A stretch of DNA of 64,000 bases from Patulibacter defluvii (lineage in GTDB: Bacteria > Actinomycetota > Thermoleophilia > Solirubrobacterales > Solirubrobacteraceae). Positions 19,237 through 27,670 of the stretch are shown here, in pieces; within the stretch, counting starts at the first letter, position 1, and every line of letters begins with the position of its first letter. Where the stretch lies: positions 5,951 to 69,950 of the forward strand of contig NZ_JAWZSQ010000025.1 in the NCBI RefSeq assembly GCF_034096925.1, written 5' to 3'. The notes beneath the pieces were generated by a model, which saw only the letters and a program-made list of their open reading frames with translations, made no database searches and was not told the DNA's origin. The translations under genes were made by a program, and so were the position numbers.

Positions 19237-20919
19237 TCAGGCCACGGCCCGCGCCGCCGCCCGCCCGGCCGCGCGGCCGCTGAAGAGGCAGCCGCCGAGG
19301 AACGTCCCCTCCAGCGCGCGGTAGCCGTGGACGCCGCCGCCGCCGAAGCCCGCCACCTCGCCGGCGGCGTAGAGGCCGGGGATCGGCTGGGCAGCCGCCG
19401 GATCGGGCCCGGCCGCCAGCACCCGCGCGTCGAGATCGGTGTGGAGGCCGCCGAGGGTCTTGCGGGTGAGGATGTTCAGCTTGACCGCGATCAGCGGGCC
19501 GTTGGCCGGGTCGAGGAAGCGGTGGGGGGCGACGACGCGGGTGATCTTGTCCGCCAGGTAGGTGCGGGCGTTGCGGATCGCCGCGATCTGGAGGTCCTTG
19601 GTGTAGGTGTTCTCCACCTCGCGGTCGCGGGCGACGATCGTCCGCTCGAGCGCCGCGCGGTCGATCAGTGGCGTCGGGGTCTTCTCGTTCATTCCCCGCA
19701 CCAGCCCGTCGAGGTCGCCGGCGGTGACGAAGTCGATGCCGTGGTCGACGAACGCCTGGACCGGCCCCGGCGCGCCCTTGGCCAGCCGGCTCTTGAGCAC
19801 CTCGCGCACGCTCTGGCTGGCGACGTCCGGGTTCTGCTCCGAGCCCGAGAGCGCGAACTCCTTCTCGACGATCTTCTGGGTCAGGACGAACCAGCTGTGC
19901 TCGTGGCCGGTCCGCATGATCGTCCCGAGGGTCCCGAGCGTGTCGAAGCCGGGGAAGTTCGGCGGCGGCAGCCGCTTGCCGGTCGCGTCCAGCCACAGCG
20001 ACGAGGGCCCGGGGATGATCCGGATCCCGTGGTTGGTCCAGATCGAGTTCCAGTTGTGGATGCCCTCGACGTAGTGCCACATCCGGTCGCGGTTGACGAC
20101 GCCCGCCCCGGCCGCCTCGGAGATCCCGATCATCCGCCCGTCGACGTAGTCCGGCACGCCCTGGACCATGTGCTCCGGCGGCGTGCCCAGCCGCTCCGGC
20201 CAGCTCGACCGGACCAGGTCGAAGTTGGCGCCGATCCCGCCCGAGGTGACGATCACCGCCTGCGCCGACAGCTCGAAGCGGCCGACCTCGACCCGCGAGG
20301 TCGGCTGGCCGCGCTCGGCCGAGGTCGGCTCCAGGATCGCGCCCCGGACGCCGGTCACCGCGCCGTCGCTGGTCACCAGCTCGTCGACCCGGTGGCGGAA
20401 GCGGAAGTCGACCAGGCCGCGGGCGGCCGCCGCCTGGATCTTGGCCACGAACGGCCGCACCACCGCCGGTCCCACGCCCCAGGTCAGGTGGAAGCGGGGC
20501 ACCGAGTTGCCGTGGCCCTCGGCGGTGCCGTCGCCGCGCTCGGCCCAGCCGACCTGCGGCATCACCTTGATCCCCTGCTCGACCAGCCAGGAGTGCTTCT
20601 CGCCGGCCGCCCAGCGGACGTAGGCCTCGGCCCACTGCCGCGGCCAGTGGTCCTCGTCGCGGTCGAAGCCGGCGGTGCCCTGCCAGTCCTGCCAGGCCAG
20701 CTCGAAGCTGTCCTTGATCCGCATCCGCCGCTGCTCGGGCGAGTCGACCAGGAAGAGCCCGCCGAGCGACCAGAACGCCTGACCGCCGAGCGACTGCTCC
20801 GCTTCCTGGTCGACGAGCAGCACCCGGCGACCGGCGTCGGTCAGCTCGCAGGCGGCGACCAGCCCGGACAGTCCGCCGCCGACGACGATCGCGTCGGCGG
20901 TGTTCTCGGTTGCGCTCAC
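19237..20919 (-). CDS. FAD-binding dehydrogenase (ketosteroid-dehydrogenase/fumarate-reductase-like)
   Basis: A 560-residue flavoprotein. The FAD-binding beta-alpha-beta is at the N-terminus (VVGGGLSGLVAACELTDAG, then VLLVDQE), and a C-terminal FAD motif is in GLYAAGEVAGFGGGGVHG. The segments GGQAFWSLGGLF and TLGGLHTDLDARV match the FAD_binding_2 family that includes 3-ketosteroid delta-1-dehydrogenases and fumarate reductases. This subgroup (annotated elsewhere as putative FAD-binding dehydrogenase, about 550 residues) has no proven substrate. There is no signal peptide. Start ATG at 20919 with an AGGAGC-type Shine-Dalgarno. It is preceded by the co-directional pfpI-type gene, 117 bp away. 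Confidence 0.85.
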   Translation of the reverse strand: MSATENTADAIVVGGGLSGLVAACELTDAGRRVLLVDQEAEQSLGGQAFWSLGGLFLVDSPEQRRMRIKDSFELAWQDWQGTAGFDRDEDHWPRQWAEAYVRWAAGEKHSWLVEQGIKVMPQVGWAERGDGTAEGHGNSVPRFHLTWGVGPAVVRPFVAKIQAAAARGLVDFRFRHRVDELVTSDGAVTGVRGAILEPTSAERGQPTSRVEVGRFELSAQAVIVTSGGIGANFDLVRSSWPERLGTPPEHMVQGVPDYVDGRMIGISEAAGAGVVNRDRMWHYVEGIHNWNSIWTNHGIRIIPGPSSLWLDATGKRLPPPNFPGFDTLGTLGTIMRTGHEHSWFVLTQKIVEKEFALSGSEQNPDVASQSVREVLKSRLAKGAPGPVQAFVDHGIDFVTAGDLDGLVRGMNEKTPTPLIDRAALERTIVARDREVENTYTKDLQIAAIRNARTYLADKITRVVAPHRFLDPANGPLIAVKLNILTRKTLGGLHTDLDARVLAAGPDPAAAQPIPGLYAAGEVAGFGGGGVHGYRALEGTFLGGCLFSGRAAGRAAARAVA

Positions 20920-21036
20920 GAAGGCTCCTCGGTCCTGGATCGACGACGGAGCGCGCGGCGCCGCAGGGCGGGACGCGGGGCGGCGAGCTCAGGCGCGCAT
21001 GGTTACACACCTGCAACTCGCCGTCGAGCCCGTGGT

Positions 21037-21609
21037 TCAGGCGCTGCGGGCCTGGGCCGGGTGGCGGCCCTCGGCGAACTCCTCGACGAGCTTCGCGTTG
21101 AAGGCCGGCAGGTCGCTCGGCGAGCGGCTGGTGGTCAGGCCCTCGTCGACGACCACCTCCTCGTCGACCCAGGTCGCGCCGGCGTTGCGCAGGTCGGTCC
21201 GGATCGAGGGGAAGGAGGTGACGATCCGGTCGCGGAGGACGTCGGCCTCGGCCAGCACCCACGGTCCGTGGCAGATCGCGGCGACCGGCTTGCCGGCGGC
21301 GAAGAACGCGCGCACGAACCGGACCGCGTCGTCGTCGGCCCGCAGCTGGTCGGGGTTGTGGACGCCGCCCGGGATCAGCAGGCCGTCGTAGTCGTCGGCC
21401 GAGACGCTGCCGGTGGTCTTGTCGATCCGCTCCTCGCCGGCGCGGTCGAAGTGGTCGAAGGTGATCAGGGTGCCGGGCTTCGGCGAGACGAGCTCGACGG
21501 TCGCGCCGGCGTCGAGCAGCGCCTGGCGCGGCTCGGTCAGCTCGACCCGCTCGACGCCGTCGGCGGCGAGGATCGCGATCGTGCGGTCGGTCAGGGGGCT
21601 GCTGGTCAT
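21037..21609 (-). CDS. DJ-1/PfpI family protein (type 1 glutamine amidotransferase fold)
   Basis: A 190-residue single-domain protein of the PfpI/YhbO branch. The nucleophile elbow Cys is in AAICHGPW, the conserved acidic residue in VERVELTEP, and the oxyanion-region glycines in LIPGGVHNPDQLR. Members act as deglycases, chaperones or stress proteases, and the exact activity is disputed. Start ATG at 21609 is preceded by AAGGAG. An AT-rich stretch at 21690-21720, unusual for this genome, probably carries its promoter. Confidence 0.88.
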   Translation of the reverse strand: MTSSPLTDRTIAILAADGVERVELTEPRQALLDAGATVELVSPKPGTLITFDHFDRAGEERIDKTTGSVSADDYDGLLIPGGVHNPDQLRADDDAVRFVRAFFAAGKPVAAICHGPWVLAEADVLRDRIVTSFPSIRTDLRNAGATWVDEEVVVDEGLTTSRSPSDLPAFNAKLVEEFAEGRHPAQARSA

Positions 21610-21690
21610 GCGCTGCTCCTTCGATCGGGGGTCCGGAGGCCGGCCAGTACCCGACCCGCCGCGACCGATGCGTGAAGAGCGCCTACGCGC

Positions 21691-21703
21691 CAACTTTTAG
21701 TTG
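21691..21703. promoter_or_regulatory. AT-rich promoter region with a small inverted repeat upstream of the PfpI gene
   Basis: CAACT-TTT-AGTTG lies in a roughly 30-bp AT-rich island about 85 bp before the PfpI start. It may be an operator. The rest of 21610-21812 has no coding signal. Confidence 0.3.
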
Positions 21704-21812
21704 TGCTGGCAATTTTCGTCGGGATCGCTCGCCGGCCGCGTCTCAGTCAGTGAGCGTCCACTTCGGTGGGCGCACGGACCAGTGCGAGGCGCGCTGGATG
21801 GGACCAGGTCCA

Positions 21813-21852
21813 GGGGGTGCGGTCGACGATGGGGGATCTCGACCGCACCCCC
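21813..21852 (-). terminator. Terminator hairpin after the TVP38/VTT membrane protein gene
   Basis: 14-bp arms (GGGGGTGCGGTCGA and its complement) with a 12-nt loop begin 6 bp past the stop at 21858. Confidence 0.7.
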
Positions 21853-21857
21853 CGGGC

Positions 21858-22568
21858 CTACCGCTCGCCCGTCGCCGGTCCCGCTGCTCGTCGCCGCTCG
21901 CGGACGATCACCCACCAGGCCAGCGCCAGGCCGGCCACGCCCGTCGTCACGTTGAGCACCACGCCCGCGATCGCGTCGGGGCCGGTCAGGTCGTCGGCGC
22001 TCGAGCCGAGCAGGGCGTAGGAGAGCGCCCGCGGGCCTCCGGCGATCAGCGTCCCGAGGGCCAGGTCGCGAGGGCGGACGCGGGCCAGGCCGAAGGCGTG
22101 CGAGAGCGGCCCGTCGGGGATCGCGGGCAGCAGCCGCTGGACGATCACCGCCAGCAGCCCGTTGCGGCGCGCGAACGCGGTCAGCCGCCGCAGCCGCTCG
22201 CCGGAGACGTCCTCCAGCGCCTCGCCGCCGACCCGCGACGAGAGCGCGTGGGCCAGCAGCGAGGAGAGGACGGCCGAGGCCAGCGCCAGCAGCGCCCCGG
22301 CGACCGCGCCGAACAGCAGCCCGGCAACGGCGGCCAGGGCGGCTCCCGGCACCAGCGCCGCGCCGAGGATCCCGGCCAGCAGCACGTAGGCGACCGGCGC
22401 GGCGGCGCCGAGCGGATCGATCCAGCCACGGATCGTGCCGGTGCCGAGGATCCCGCCGACGGCGAAGACGAGGCCGAGGGTCAACAGCCCGGTCAGGAGC
22501 CCGGTCAGGCGCAGCAGCGGACGACGCGCGGGAGCGTCGGCGTCGGGAGCGGGGGCCTGCGGCGGCAC
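21858..22568 (-). CDS. TVP38/TMEM64 (VTT/DedA superfamily) membrane protein
   Basis: A 236-residue integral membrane protein with about five hydrophobic segments. The family's amphipathic region is visible as GLLFGAVAGALLALASAVLSS followed by VGGEAL and the basic helix RLRRLTAFARRNG. The conserved segment RLLPAIPDGPLSHAFGLARV, then GTLIAGGPRALSYALLG, matches VTT-domain proteins. Recent work links this superfamily to lipid scrambling and undecaprenyl-phosphate flipping; the substrate here is unknown. The N-terminal 17 residues are Pro/Ala-rich and cytoplasmic. Start ATG at 22568. Confidence 0.82.
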   Translation of the reverse strand: MPPQAPAPDADAPARRPLLRLTGLLTGLLTLGLVFAVGGILGTGTIRGWIDPLGAAAPVAYVLLAGILGAALVPGAALAAVAGLLFGAVAGALLALASAVLSSLLAHALSSRVGGEALEDVSGERLRRLTAFARRNGLLAVIVQRLLPAIPDGPLSHAFGLARVRPRDLALGTLIAGGPRALSYALLGSSADDLTGPDAIAGVVLNVTTGVAGLALAWWVIVRERRRAAGPATGER

Positions 22569-22679
22569 GTGGCCGCGGACCGTAGCCGACGCCGCGTCCG
22601 GCGGTCGGCGTGCGCGCCGGCCGTATCGGTGGTTCCACGGAACGTGGATCCGCGCCGTGAGAGCGGGGAACCGATCATC

Positions 22680-22685
22680 TAGGCT
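22680..22685 (+). promoter_or_regulatory. -10 box of the DUF3558-like lipoprotein gene
   Basis: TAGGCT lies 8 nt before the ATG at 22694, consistent with a leaderless or nearly leaderless transcript. Confidence 0.45.
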
Positions 22686-22693
22686 CGACCGCG

Positions 22694-23269
22694 ATGCCCC
22701 CCAAGAACCTCCGCGCCCCCGCGCTCGCCGCCGCCTGCGTCGTGGCCCTCGCCCTGGGGGGCTGCGGCTCCTCGGACTCCGACGACGACACGACCGCCGC
22801 CAGCACGACGGCCGCGACCACCGCCAGCACGGCGACGACGACCGCGACGACGCCGACGACCGACACCGCCACGACCACCACCGAAACGACGGCGACCGGG
22901 ACCACCACGACCGACGCCGACCCGACGGCGAAGATCGACCCCTGCTCGCTGCTGACCGACGACGACGTCACCGGTGCCGGCGGCAAGGCGGGCGTCCACC
23001 GTCCCGACAGCAACGACGTCGGGCGCGGCTGCAACTTCGGCGTGCTGTCGCTCTACGTCGGCGAGATCCACCCGAACTTCACGAAGATGGGCGGGATCAA
23101 CGTCGACGGCCTCGGCGACGAGGCGTTCTACCGCTCGGACTGGCACGACATCCGCGTCCGCAAGGGCGACGTGCGGGTCGACGTCCGCTGCACCCTCTGC
23201 AGCGGCGACGAGCCGACCGTCCTCAAGACCCTGGCGGGCCAGGCGGTCGGTCGGCTGCCCGCCGGCTGA
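22694..23269 (+). CDS. Lipoprotein with Thr-rich linker and DUF3558-like domain
   Basis: A 191-residue lipoprotein: signal peptide with lipobox LALGGC (Cys at about residue 24), then about 50 residues of almost pure Thr/Ala/Asp as a flexible linker, then a globular domain. This domain starts with DPCSLLTDDDV, the hallmark of DUF3558-type actinobacterial surface lipoproteins, and includes a second Cys in GRGCNFGV and a CTLC pair near the end. It would be anchored to the outer face of the membrane with the domain displaced into the wall. Start ATG at 22694. The function of the family is unknown. Confidence 0.8.
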   Translation: MPPKNLRAPALAAACVVALALGGCGSSDSDDDTTAASTTAATTASTATTTATTPTTDTATTTTETTATGTTTTDADPTAKIDPCSLLTDDDVTGAGGKAGVHRPDSNDVGRGCNFGVLSLYVGEIHPNFTKMGGINVDGLGDEAFYRSDWHDIRVRKGDVRVDVRCTLCSGDEPTVLKTLAGQAVGRLPAG

Positions 23270-23287
23270 CTCGGCGGCGGGGCGAGG

Positions 23288-23361
23288 TGGGCGCGGCCCG
23301 GCTCGAACGGGCGACCTTCCGGGTGTAAACCGGATGCTCTGGCCAACTGAGCTACGCGCCC
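23288..23361 (-). tRNA. tRNA-Val (anticodon TAC)
   Basis: The minus strand folds as a complete cloverleaf: acceptor GGGCGCG/CGCGCCC with discriminator A, D-arm GTAGCTCAGTTGG, anticodon loop TTTACAC (anticodon TAC, valine), T-arm with GTTCGAG. The CCA end is not encoded (CCT follows). Confidence 0.95.
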
Positions 23362-23470
23362 CGGAACGGGAGGAGGGTACCGGCCGTGCGCGTGGCGCGC
23401 GCACGCGGTCGGCCGTTGCCCCGGTCGTCACCACGCGCCGCGGACGATGTTCTAGCCTGTGATGGAGCCC

Positions 23471-23809
23471 ATGTCGGACACGTCGAAGATCGCGAAGAAC
23501 CTGCAGGCGTTCCAGATGGCGATCAACGCCCACGATCGGGAGAACCCGTCGCACAACGCGTACGGGATCGGCCTCTCGGCCTTCGACATGGACCGCCTCG
23601 GCCTCGACGAGGGCGAGACGATCCTCCCCGGCATCACGATCCACTGCGACGCGGGCACCTCGGGCAACTTCCGGGTCCTCTGCGACGGCGATCACGACCA
23701 GGAGCTCGAGGAGGCCGAGGAGGAGGTCGTCGACGCCGTGGCCGTCCGCGCCGGCACCGCCGACGACGGCCTCGACTCCCGCACGATCCCGCCGCCCGAG
23801 GAGTGGTAG
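23471..23809 (+). CDS. Conserved small acidic protein, unknown function
   Basis: A 112-residue soluble protein with an acidic C-terminal third (ELEEAEEEVVDAV). The N-terminal part (SKIAKNLQAFQMAINAHDRENP) is helical; the middle (GITIHCDAGTSGNFRVLCDG) is beta with two Cys. I do not recognise it. A TAGCCT -10 box (23453-23458) lies so close that transcription should start near 23465, which makes ATG at 23471 the most likely start; ATG at 23462 is an alternative. A 10-bp hairpin follows at 23880-23902. Confidence 0.6.
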   Translation: MSDTSKIAKNLQAFQMAINAHDRENPSHNAYGIGLSAFDMDRLGLDEGETILPGITIHCDAGTSGNFRVLCDGDHDQELEEAEEEVVDAVAVRAGTADDGLDSRTIPPPEEW

Positions 23810-23879
23810 CGGCGGCCGGGCCGTCGGCGCCACGTGGTGGCGTCGCTGAGCGGTCCGGATCGGCGAGGGCAGTGACGAG

Positions 23880-23902
23880 ACGGGCCGGCGATGCCGGCCC
23901 GT
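23880..23902 (+). terminator. Terminator hairpin after the small acidic protein gene
   Basis: Perfect 10-bp arms ACGGGCCGGC / GCCGGCCCGT with a GAT loop, followed by TCGTCGTTC. Confidence 0.7.
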
Positions 23903-23964
23903 TCGTCGTTCAGGAGGCCTCGGGCGCTGGCCGGGCCGGAGCCTAGGCCGGGACGAAGCCGAGC

Positions 23965-24060
23965 CGGGGCCCTAGGCGGGCGAGCCGGGCCGGGGCCCTA
24001 GGCAGGCGAGCCGGGCCGGGGCCCTAGGCGGGCGAGCCGGGCCGGGGCCCTAGGCGGGCG
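23965..24060. repeat. 26-bp tandem repeat centred on CCTAGG, across the 3' end of the disordered-protein gene
   Basis: CCTAGG occurs at 23971, 23997, 24023 and 24049, exactly 26 bp apart, within nearly identical units (one G/A difference in the second). A fifth, less regular CCTAGG is at 23942. The last unit contains the TAG stop (24052-24050) of the gene read on the minus strand, and each unit carries a further TAG. Because 26 is not a multiple of three, copy-number change would shift frame beyond the stop. CTAG-containing motifs are usually rare in such genomes. Confidence 0.85.
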
Positions 24061-25705
24061 AGCCGGGGGCGCCCGGCGCGGAGCCGTCGCCTGCGCCGTC
24101 GGCGTCCGCCGGGGCGGTGTCCGTTGCCGAGGCGTCGGCGTCGGGCGCGTCGGCCTCGGTCGCCGCCGGGGTCGCGTCGGTGGCCGAGGCGGCGTCCTCT
24201 GCCGGGGCCTCCGCCGCGGGCCCGTCCTCGGTTGCCGGCGCGGTGTCGGCGGTCGCGGGCGCGTCCTCCGCCGCGGGCGACGACGGCAGGTCGTCGGCCG
24301 GCTGCGGGGCACTGCCGGTCTCGGCGTCGGGCGTGACCGGGCTCGGAGCCGCGTCGTCCGCCGGCTGCGGGGCGACGCCGCTGTCGGCGGACGACGCGGC
24401 CGTGGCGGGCGCCTCGACCGTGGCGGGCGCGTCCTCGGACGCGGTCTCCTCGACGCTCGGGGCCTCGGGCGTGGGGGTGGGCTCCGGCTCAGCGGCAACC
24501 GCGGGCTCCGGCTCGGCCGGCGGGGCGGAATCCGCCTCGGCCTGAGCCAGCGCCGCGCGCAGCTTGGCGCCCAGCTCGCCGCCGATCCCGGACTCGCCGA
24601 TCGAGTAGACGCCGCCGGGGATGCCCGGCTCGCGCCGCCGCCGGCCGCGGCGGTCGTCGTCGCCGCCGGGGCCGCCCGGCCCACGTCGGCGGTCGGGCCG
24701 CTGGTCGCGCGGGGGCGCCATCGCCGAGCGCACGTCCTGCGTGCGGGCGAGCGACAGCAGCGCCCAGGCGGCCTTCTGGTCCTCGCCGCCCTCGCCGCTG
24801 ACGTCGACCCGGCGGGCGCGCTCGGCGAACACCTGCTGGGTCGGCCGGTCGCTCTGGAGGGCGGTGTTGACCCGCGCCACGCCCAGCCGCTCGGCCGCGG
24901 CCCGGACCTGCTCGCGCTGGTCGCTGGTGCCGGCGACCGCGGTCCGCGCGATCGGCAGGATGTCGCGGGCGCGGACGGCCGCGAGGATGATCCAGGCGGC
25001 CTGGTCGTCGGTCTCCGGCTCGGCGCGGTAGGCGCGGCGGCCGAACTCGCGACCGGAGGAGCCCTCGCCGGCGAGGATGTCGGCGACCACGAAGCGCCCG
25101 GCGGTGTCGACCGCCCAGGTGATCGCCTCCGGATCGGGATCCATCGCGCGCAGCAGCTCCAGCCGCTGGCGCAGGAAGACCTCGTCCCAGGCGAACCGGC
25201 GCGGACCCTGGAACCCGCCCTGGCGCCGACGGCGGGGACGGCGCTTGCCGCGGCGGCCCTCGCCCTTGCCCTGCTCGTCGCCGGCGGCCTGGCCCTCGCC
25301 CGTAGCCTGGCCCTCAGCCTCGCCCTCGGCGCTGGCCTCGCCCTCGCCCGCGGCCTCAGCCGGCTGGCCCTCAGCGGCGACGCCCTCCTGGCCCTCGGCC
25401 GGCGTGGAGGCCTCACCGTCGCTCGGCGCCTCCGCCTCGGGAGCGTCCGCGGCGGAAGCGCTCTCCCCGGCCGCCGGCGCGCTCGGCGTCTCCGGGGCCT
25501 CCGGCGGCGCTGCGTCGGCCGCCGGCGCGGCCGCGGCCGGCTCCGGGACCGCGCCCTCGGGGGCGGTCCGATCGGGCTCGGCCCGTGGAGCATCGTTCGC
25601 CGACGGCGTCGGCGGCTGCTCCGGGGTCGGCGTGGGCTCCGGGCGCTGCTCCTCCGCAGGGGCGGGGGCGCTGCTCTCCGGCTGGGTGTCGTCGGGCACC
25701 GGCAC
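24050..25705 (-). CDS. Large disordered Ala/Pro/Glu-rich protein with central Arg-rich patch and helical core
   Basis: A 551-residue protein in three parts. Residues 1-150 are low-complexity Pro/Ala/Glu/Gly. Residues 150-170 form a dense basic patch (GRRGKRRPRRRRQGG). Residues 170-300 are a folded helical core (FAWDEVFLRQRLELLRAMDPDPEA...WAVDTAGRFVVADILA...AAWIILAAVRARDILPIARTAV). A second basic Gly/Arg segment (RRRGPGGPGG, DDRRGRRRREPG) and an acidic Ala/Pro/Asp tail follow. There is no signal peptide or membrane helix. Such a layout is typical of nucleic-acid-binding scaffold proteins, but I cannot name a family. Start GTG at 25705 lies 9 nt after TAGCGT. The stop codon is inside the 26-bp tandem repeat. 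Confidence 0.68.
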   Translation of the reverse strand: MPVPDDTQPESSAPAPAEEQRPEPTPTPEQPPTPSANDAPRAEPDRTAPEGAVPEPAAAAPAADAAPPEAPETPSAPAAGESASAADAPEAEAPSDGEASTPAEGQEGVAAEGQPAEAAGEGEASAEGEAEGQATGEGQAAGDEQGKGEGRRGKRRPRRRRQGGFQGPRRFAWDEVFLRQRLELLRAMDPDPEAITWAVDTAGRFVVADILAGEGSSGREFGRRAYRAEPETDDQAAWIILAAVRARDILPIARTAVAGTSDQREQVRAAAERLGVARVNTALQSDRPTQQVFAERARRVDVSGEGGEDQKAAWALLSLARTQDVRSAMAPPRDQRPDRRRGPGGPGGDDDRRGRRRREPGIPGGVYSIGESGIGGELGAKLRAALAQAEADSAPPAEPEPAVAAEPEPTPTPEAPSVEETASEDAPATVEAPATAASSADSGVAPQPADDAAPSPVTPDAETGSAPQPADDLPSSPAAEDAPATADTAPATEDGPAAEAPAEDAASATDATPAATEADAPDADASATDTAPADADGAGDGSAPGAPGSPA

Positions 25706-25784
25706 GGGACGCGAACGCTACCGGGAAGCCTGGTCGGACGCAGCCGTCACCGGTGGCGGGTCGGGGCGGATAGGCTCGGGCGCC

Positions 25785-26702
25785 GTGCGTGCCGGCGTCG
25801 TCCTCCCCGTTCGCGGGTTCAGCCCGTACCTCGTCCAGACCCTCGACGCGATCCTGGGCCAGACCGCGCCGCCGGCTGCGGTGGTCGTGGTCGACGACGG
25901 ATCGTCGCGCCCGCTGGGGCTGCATCCGGAGCACGAGGGACGGGTCCAGCTGGTCCGCACCGAGCGCTCGCGCGGACCGGGCGCGGCCCGCAACGCCGGG
26001 GTCGCGGCGCTCCCGCCCGAGGTCGACGCGATCGCCTTCTGCGACCACGACGACGTCTGGGAGCCGGGCCACCTGGCGGCGCACGCGCGGGCGGCCCGGC
26101 GGCACCCGCAGGCGGCGATCCTGACCGGCGACACGGTGATCGTCGGGCCCGACGACCGGCCGACCGGCGAGCGATGGCATCCGCTGCACCCCGGCCCGCA
26201 CCGTTCGTTCCTCGTGCTGCCGCTGGTCTACGAGCGGCATCCGCTCTGCACCTCGGCGACGGTCGTGCGGCGGGACGCGTTCGAGGCCGCGGGCGGGTTC
26301 GACGAGCAGCTGCGGCAGGCCGAGGACCTGGATCTGTGGCTGCGCCTGCTCGAGGCAGGCTCCGACCTGGTCGCGGTGCTGGGGGCGACGGTCCGCTACC
26401 GGCGGCACCCGGGCGGTCTGACCCACGACCTGGTCTCGCTGGCCGAGTCGCTGCTGCAGGTCCACCGGGCGCACGCGGATCAGGTCGAGGGCTCGGCCGC
26501 GCGGCGGGCGATCGCGGCCGACCTGCGGGGCCTGGCCGCCGGCTTCGCGCGCGTGGGCGAGCCGGAACGCGCGCGCGCTGCGCTGGCCGAGGCCGACGCC
26601 CTGTTGCCGCCGACGCCGGGCGAGCGACTGCGGCGCGCGCTGCTCGCGGTCCCCCTGGTGCGGTCGCGGATCGGCCGCGGCGCGCCCTACGGCGTGGCCT
26701 GA
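25785..26702 (+). CDS. Glycosyltransferase family 2 protein
   Basis: A 305-residue GT-A fold glycosyltransferase. The N-terminal nucleotide-binding strand is VVLPVRGFSPYLVQTLDAIL, followed by VVVVDDGSS; the metal-binding acidic motif is in FCDHDDVWEPG, and the C-terminal acceptor-side motif in AEDLDLWLRLLEAG. This is the pattern of GT2 enzymes that transfer sugars from nucleotide-sugars to surface polysaccharides or lipids. The last 90 residues are helical and Ala-rich. Start GTG at 25785 lies 8 nt after a TAGGCT box and is divergent from the disordered-protein gene. No other polysaccharide genes are adjacent. Confidence 0.87.
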   Translation: MRAGVVLPVRGFSPYLVQTLDAILGQTAPPAAVVVVDDGSSRPLGLHPEHEGRVQLVRTERSRGPGAARNAGVAALPPEVDAIAFCDHDDVWEPGHLAAHARAARRHPQAAILTGDTVIVGPDDRPTGERWHPLHPGPHRSFLVLPLVYERHPLCTSATVVRRDAFEAAGGFDEQLRQAEDLDLWLRLLEAGSDLVAVLGATVRYRRHPGGLTHDLVSLAESLLQVHRAHADQVEGSAARRAIAADLRGLAAGFARVGEPERARAALAEADALLPPTPGERLRRALLAVPLVRSRIGRGAPYGVA

Positions 26703-26765
26703 GCGGCGCCGCGCGGGGACCGGCGGACGCCCGCCGCCGGATTCGTGCATACTTCTCTGCCCCCA

Positions 26766-26839
<74 letters not shown>

Positions 26840-26850
26840 CCTCTAGGGGA

Positions 26851-26873
26851 ACCCCGCTCCGGCGGGGTTTTTT
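26851..26873 (+). terminator. Rho-independent terminator after tRNA-Asp
   Basis: ACCCCGC / GCGGGGT stem with a TCCG loop, directly followed by a run of six T. This is the only terminator with a full U-tract that I saw in the window. Confidence 0.92.
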
Positions 26874-26885
26874 CGTTCCGGGGCC

Positions 26886-27557
26886 TCAGTCGTCCTGCCC
26901 GTAGCGGTCGTGCAGCCGCCACCACTCGTAGGGCGGCGTCTGCGGATGACCCTCGGGCGAGTCCTCCCACTGCTCCTGGCGGCCGAGGGCGGTCAGGTCG
27001 AGGTAGCTCCAGGTGCTGCCGACCGCCTCGTCGCCGCGCTCGTTGACGAAGTAGGTGCGGAAGACCTGGTCGCCGTCGCGGAGGAAGACGTTGGTGCCGT
27101 GCCACTCGTCGACGCCGAAGTCGCGGTCGAAGTCGTCGGTCAGGGTGTACCAGGGCATCGTCCAGCCCATCCGCGCCTTCCAGCGGGCGATCTCCGGCTG
27201 GCCCCCGCGGGAGACGAAGGCCAGCGTGGTGTCGCGGGCGTTCAGGTGCGCCAGGTGGGCGACCTGGTCGGCCAGGAACGAGCAGCCGCGACAGCCGCTG
27301 TCGGGCCAGTCGCCGACGCCGGGCTCGAAGAAGAAGCGGTAGACGATCAGCTGGCGACGGCCCGCGAAGAGGTCGGTCAGCCCGACCGGGCCATCGGGGC
27401 CCTCGAAGCGGTACGGCGTCTCGACCGCCATCCAGGGCATCCGGCGGCGCTCAGCGGCCAGCGCGTCGCGGGCGCGGGTCAGCTGCTTCTCCTTGACCAG
27501 CAGCGCCTGGCGCGCGGCCTCCCACTGGTCGGCGGGGACGATCGGTCGCTGTTGCAC
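26886..27557 (-). CDS. DUF899 family thioredoxin-like protein
   Basis: A 223-residue protein with the DUF899 pattern: N-terminal helix (QWEAARQALLVKEKQLTRARD), the segment RRRMPWMAVETPYRFEGP, then a thioredoxin-like fold with LIVYRFFFEPG and the redox-type GCRGCSF motif, later SRGGQPEIARWKARMGW and FLRDGDQVFRTYF. Family members are widespread, cytoplasmic and of unproven function, probably redox. Start GTG at 27557 is preceded by GAGGAGC, a good Shine-Dalgarno; longer upstream frames have none. Confidence 0.85.
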   Translation of the reverse strand: MQQRPIVPADQWEAARQALLVKEKQLTRARDALAAERRRMPWMAVETPYRFEGPDGPVGLTDLFAGRRQLIVYRFFFEPGVGDWPDSGCRGCSFLADQVAHLAHLNARDTTLAFVSRGGQPEIARWKARMGWTMPWYTLTDDFDRDFGVDEWHGTNVFLRDGDQVFRTYFVNERGDEAVGSTWSYLDLTALGRQEQWEDSPEGHPQTPPYEWWRLHDRYGQDD

Positions 27558-27670
27558 GGTTCGCTCCTCTGCGTCGGGGCCCCGGGGCGAGGCCGAGTCT
27601 CTCCGACAGCGACCGGCCGGCGGGACGGAACTCATCGGTCGCCGGGCGGTGACGCCGCTACGATCGGAGC

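Noticed and set aside
23942..24060. Tandem repeats considered as a CRISPR array
   Set aside because: The units are contiguous without variable spacers, only 26 bp long, and no cas genes are near.
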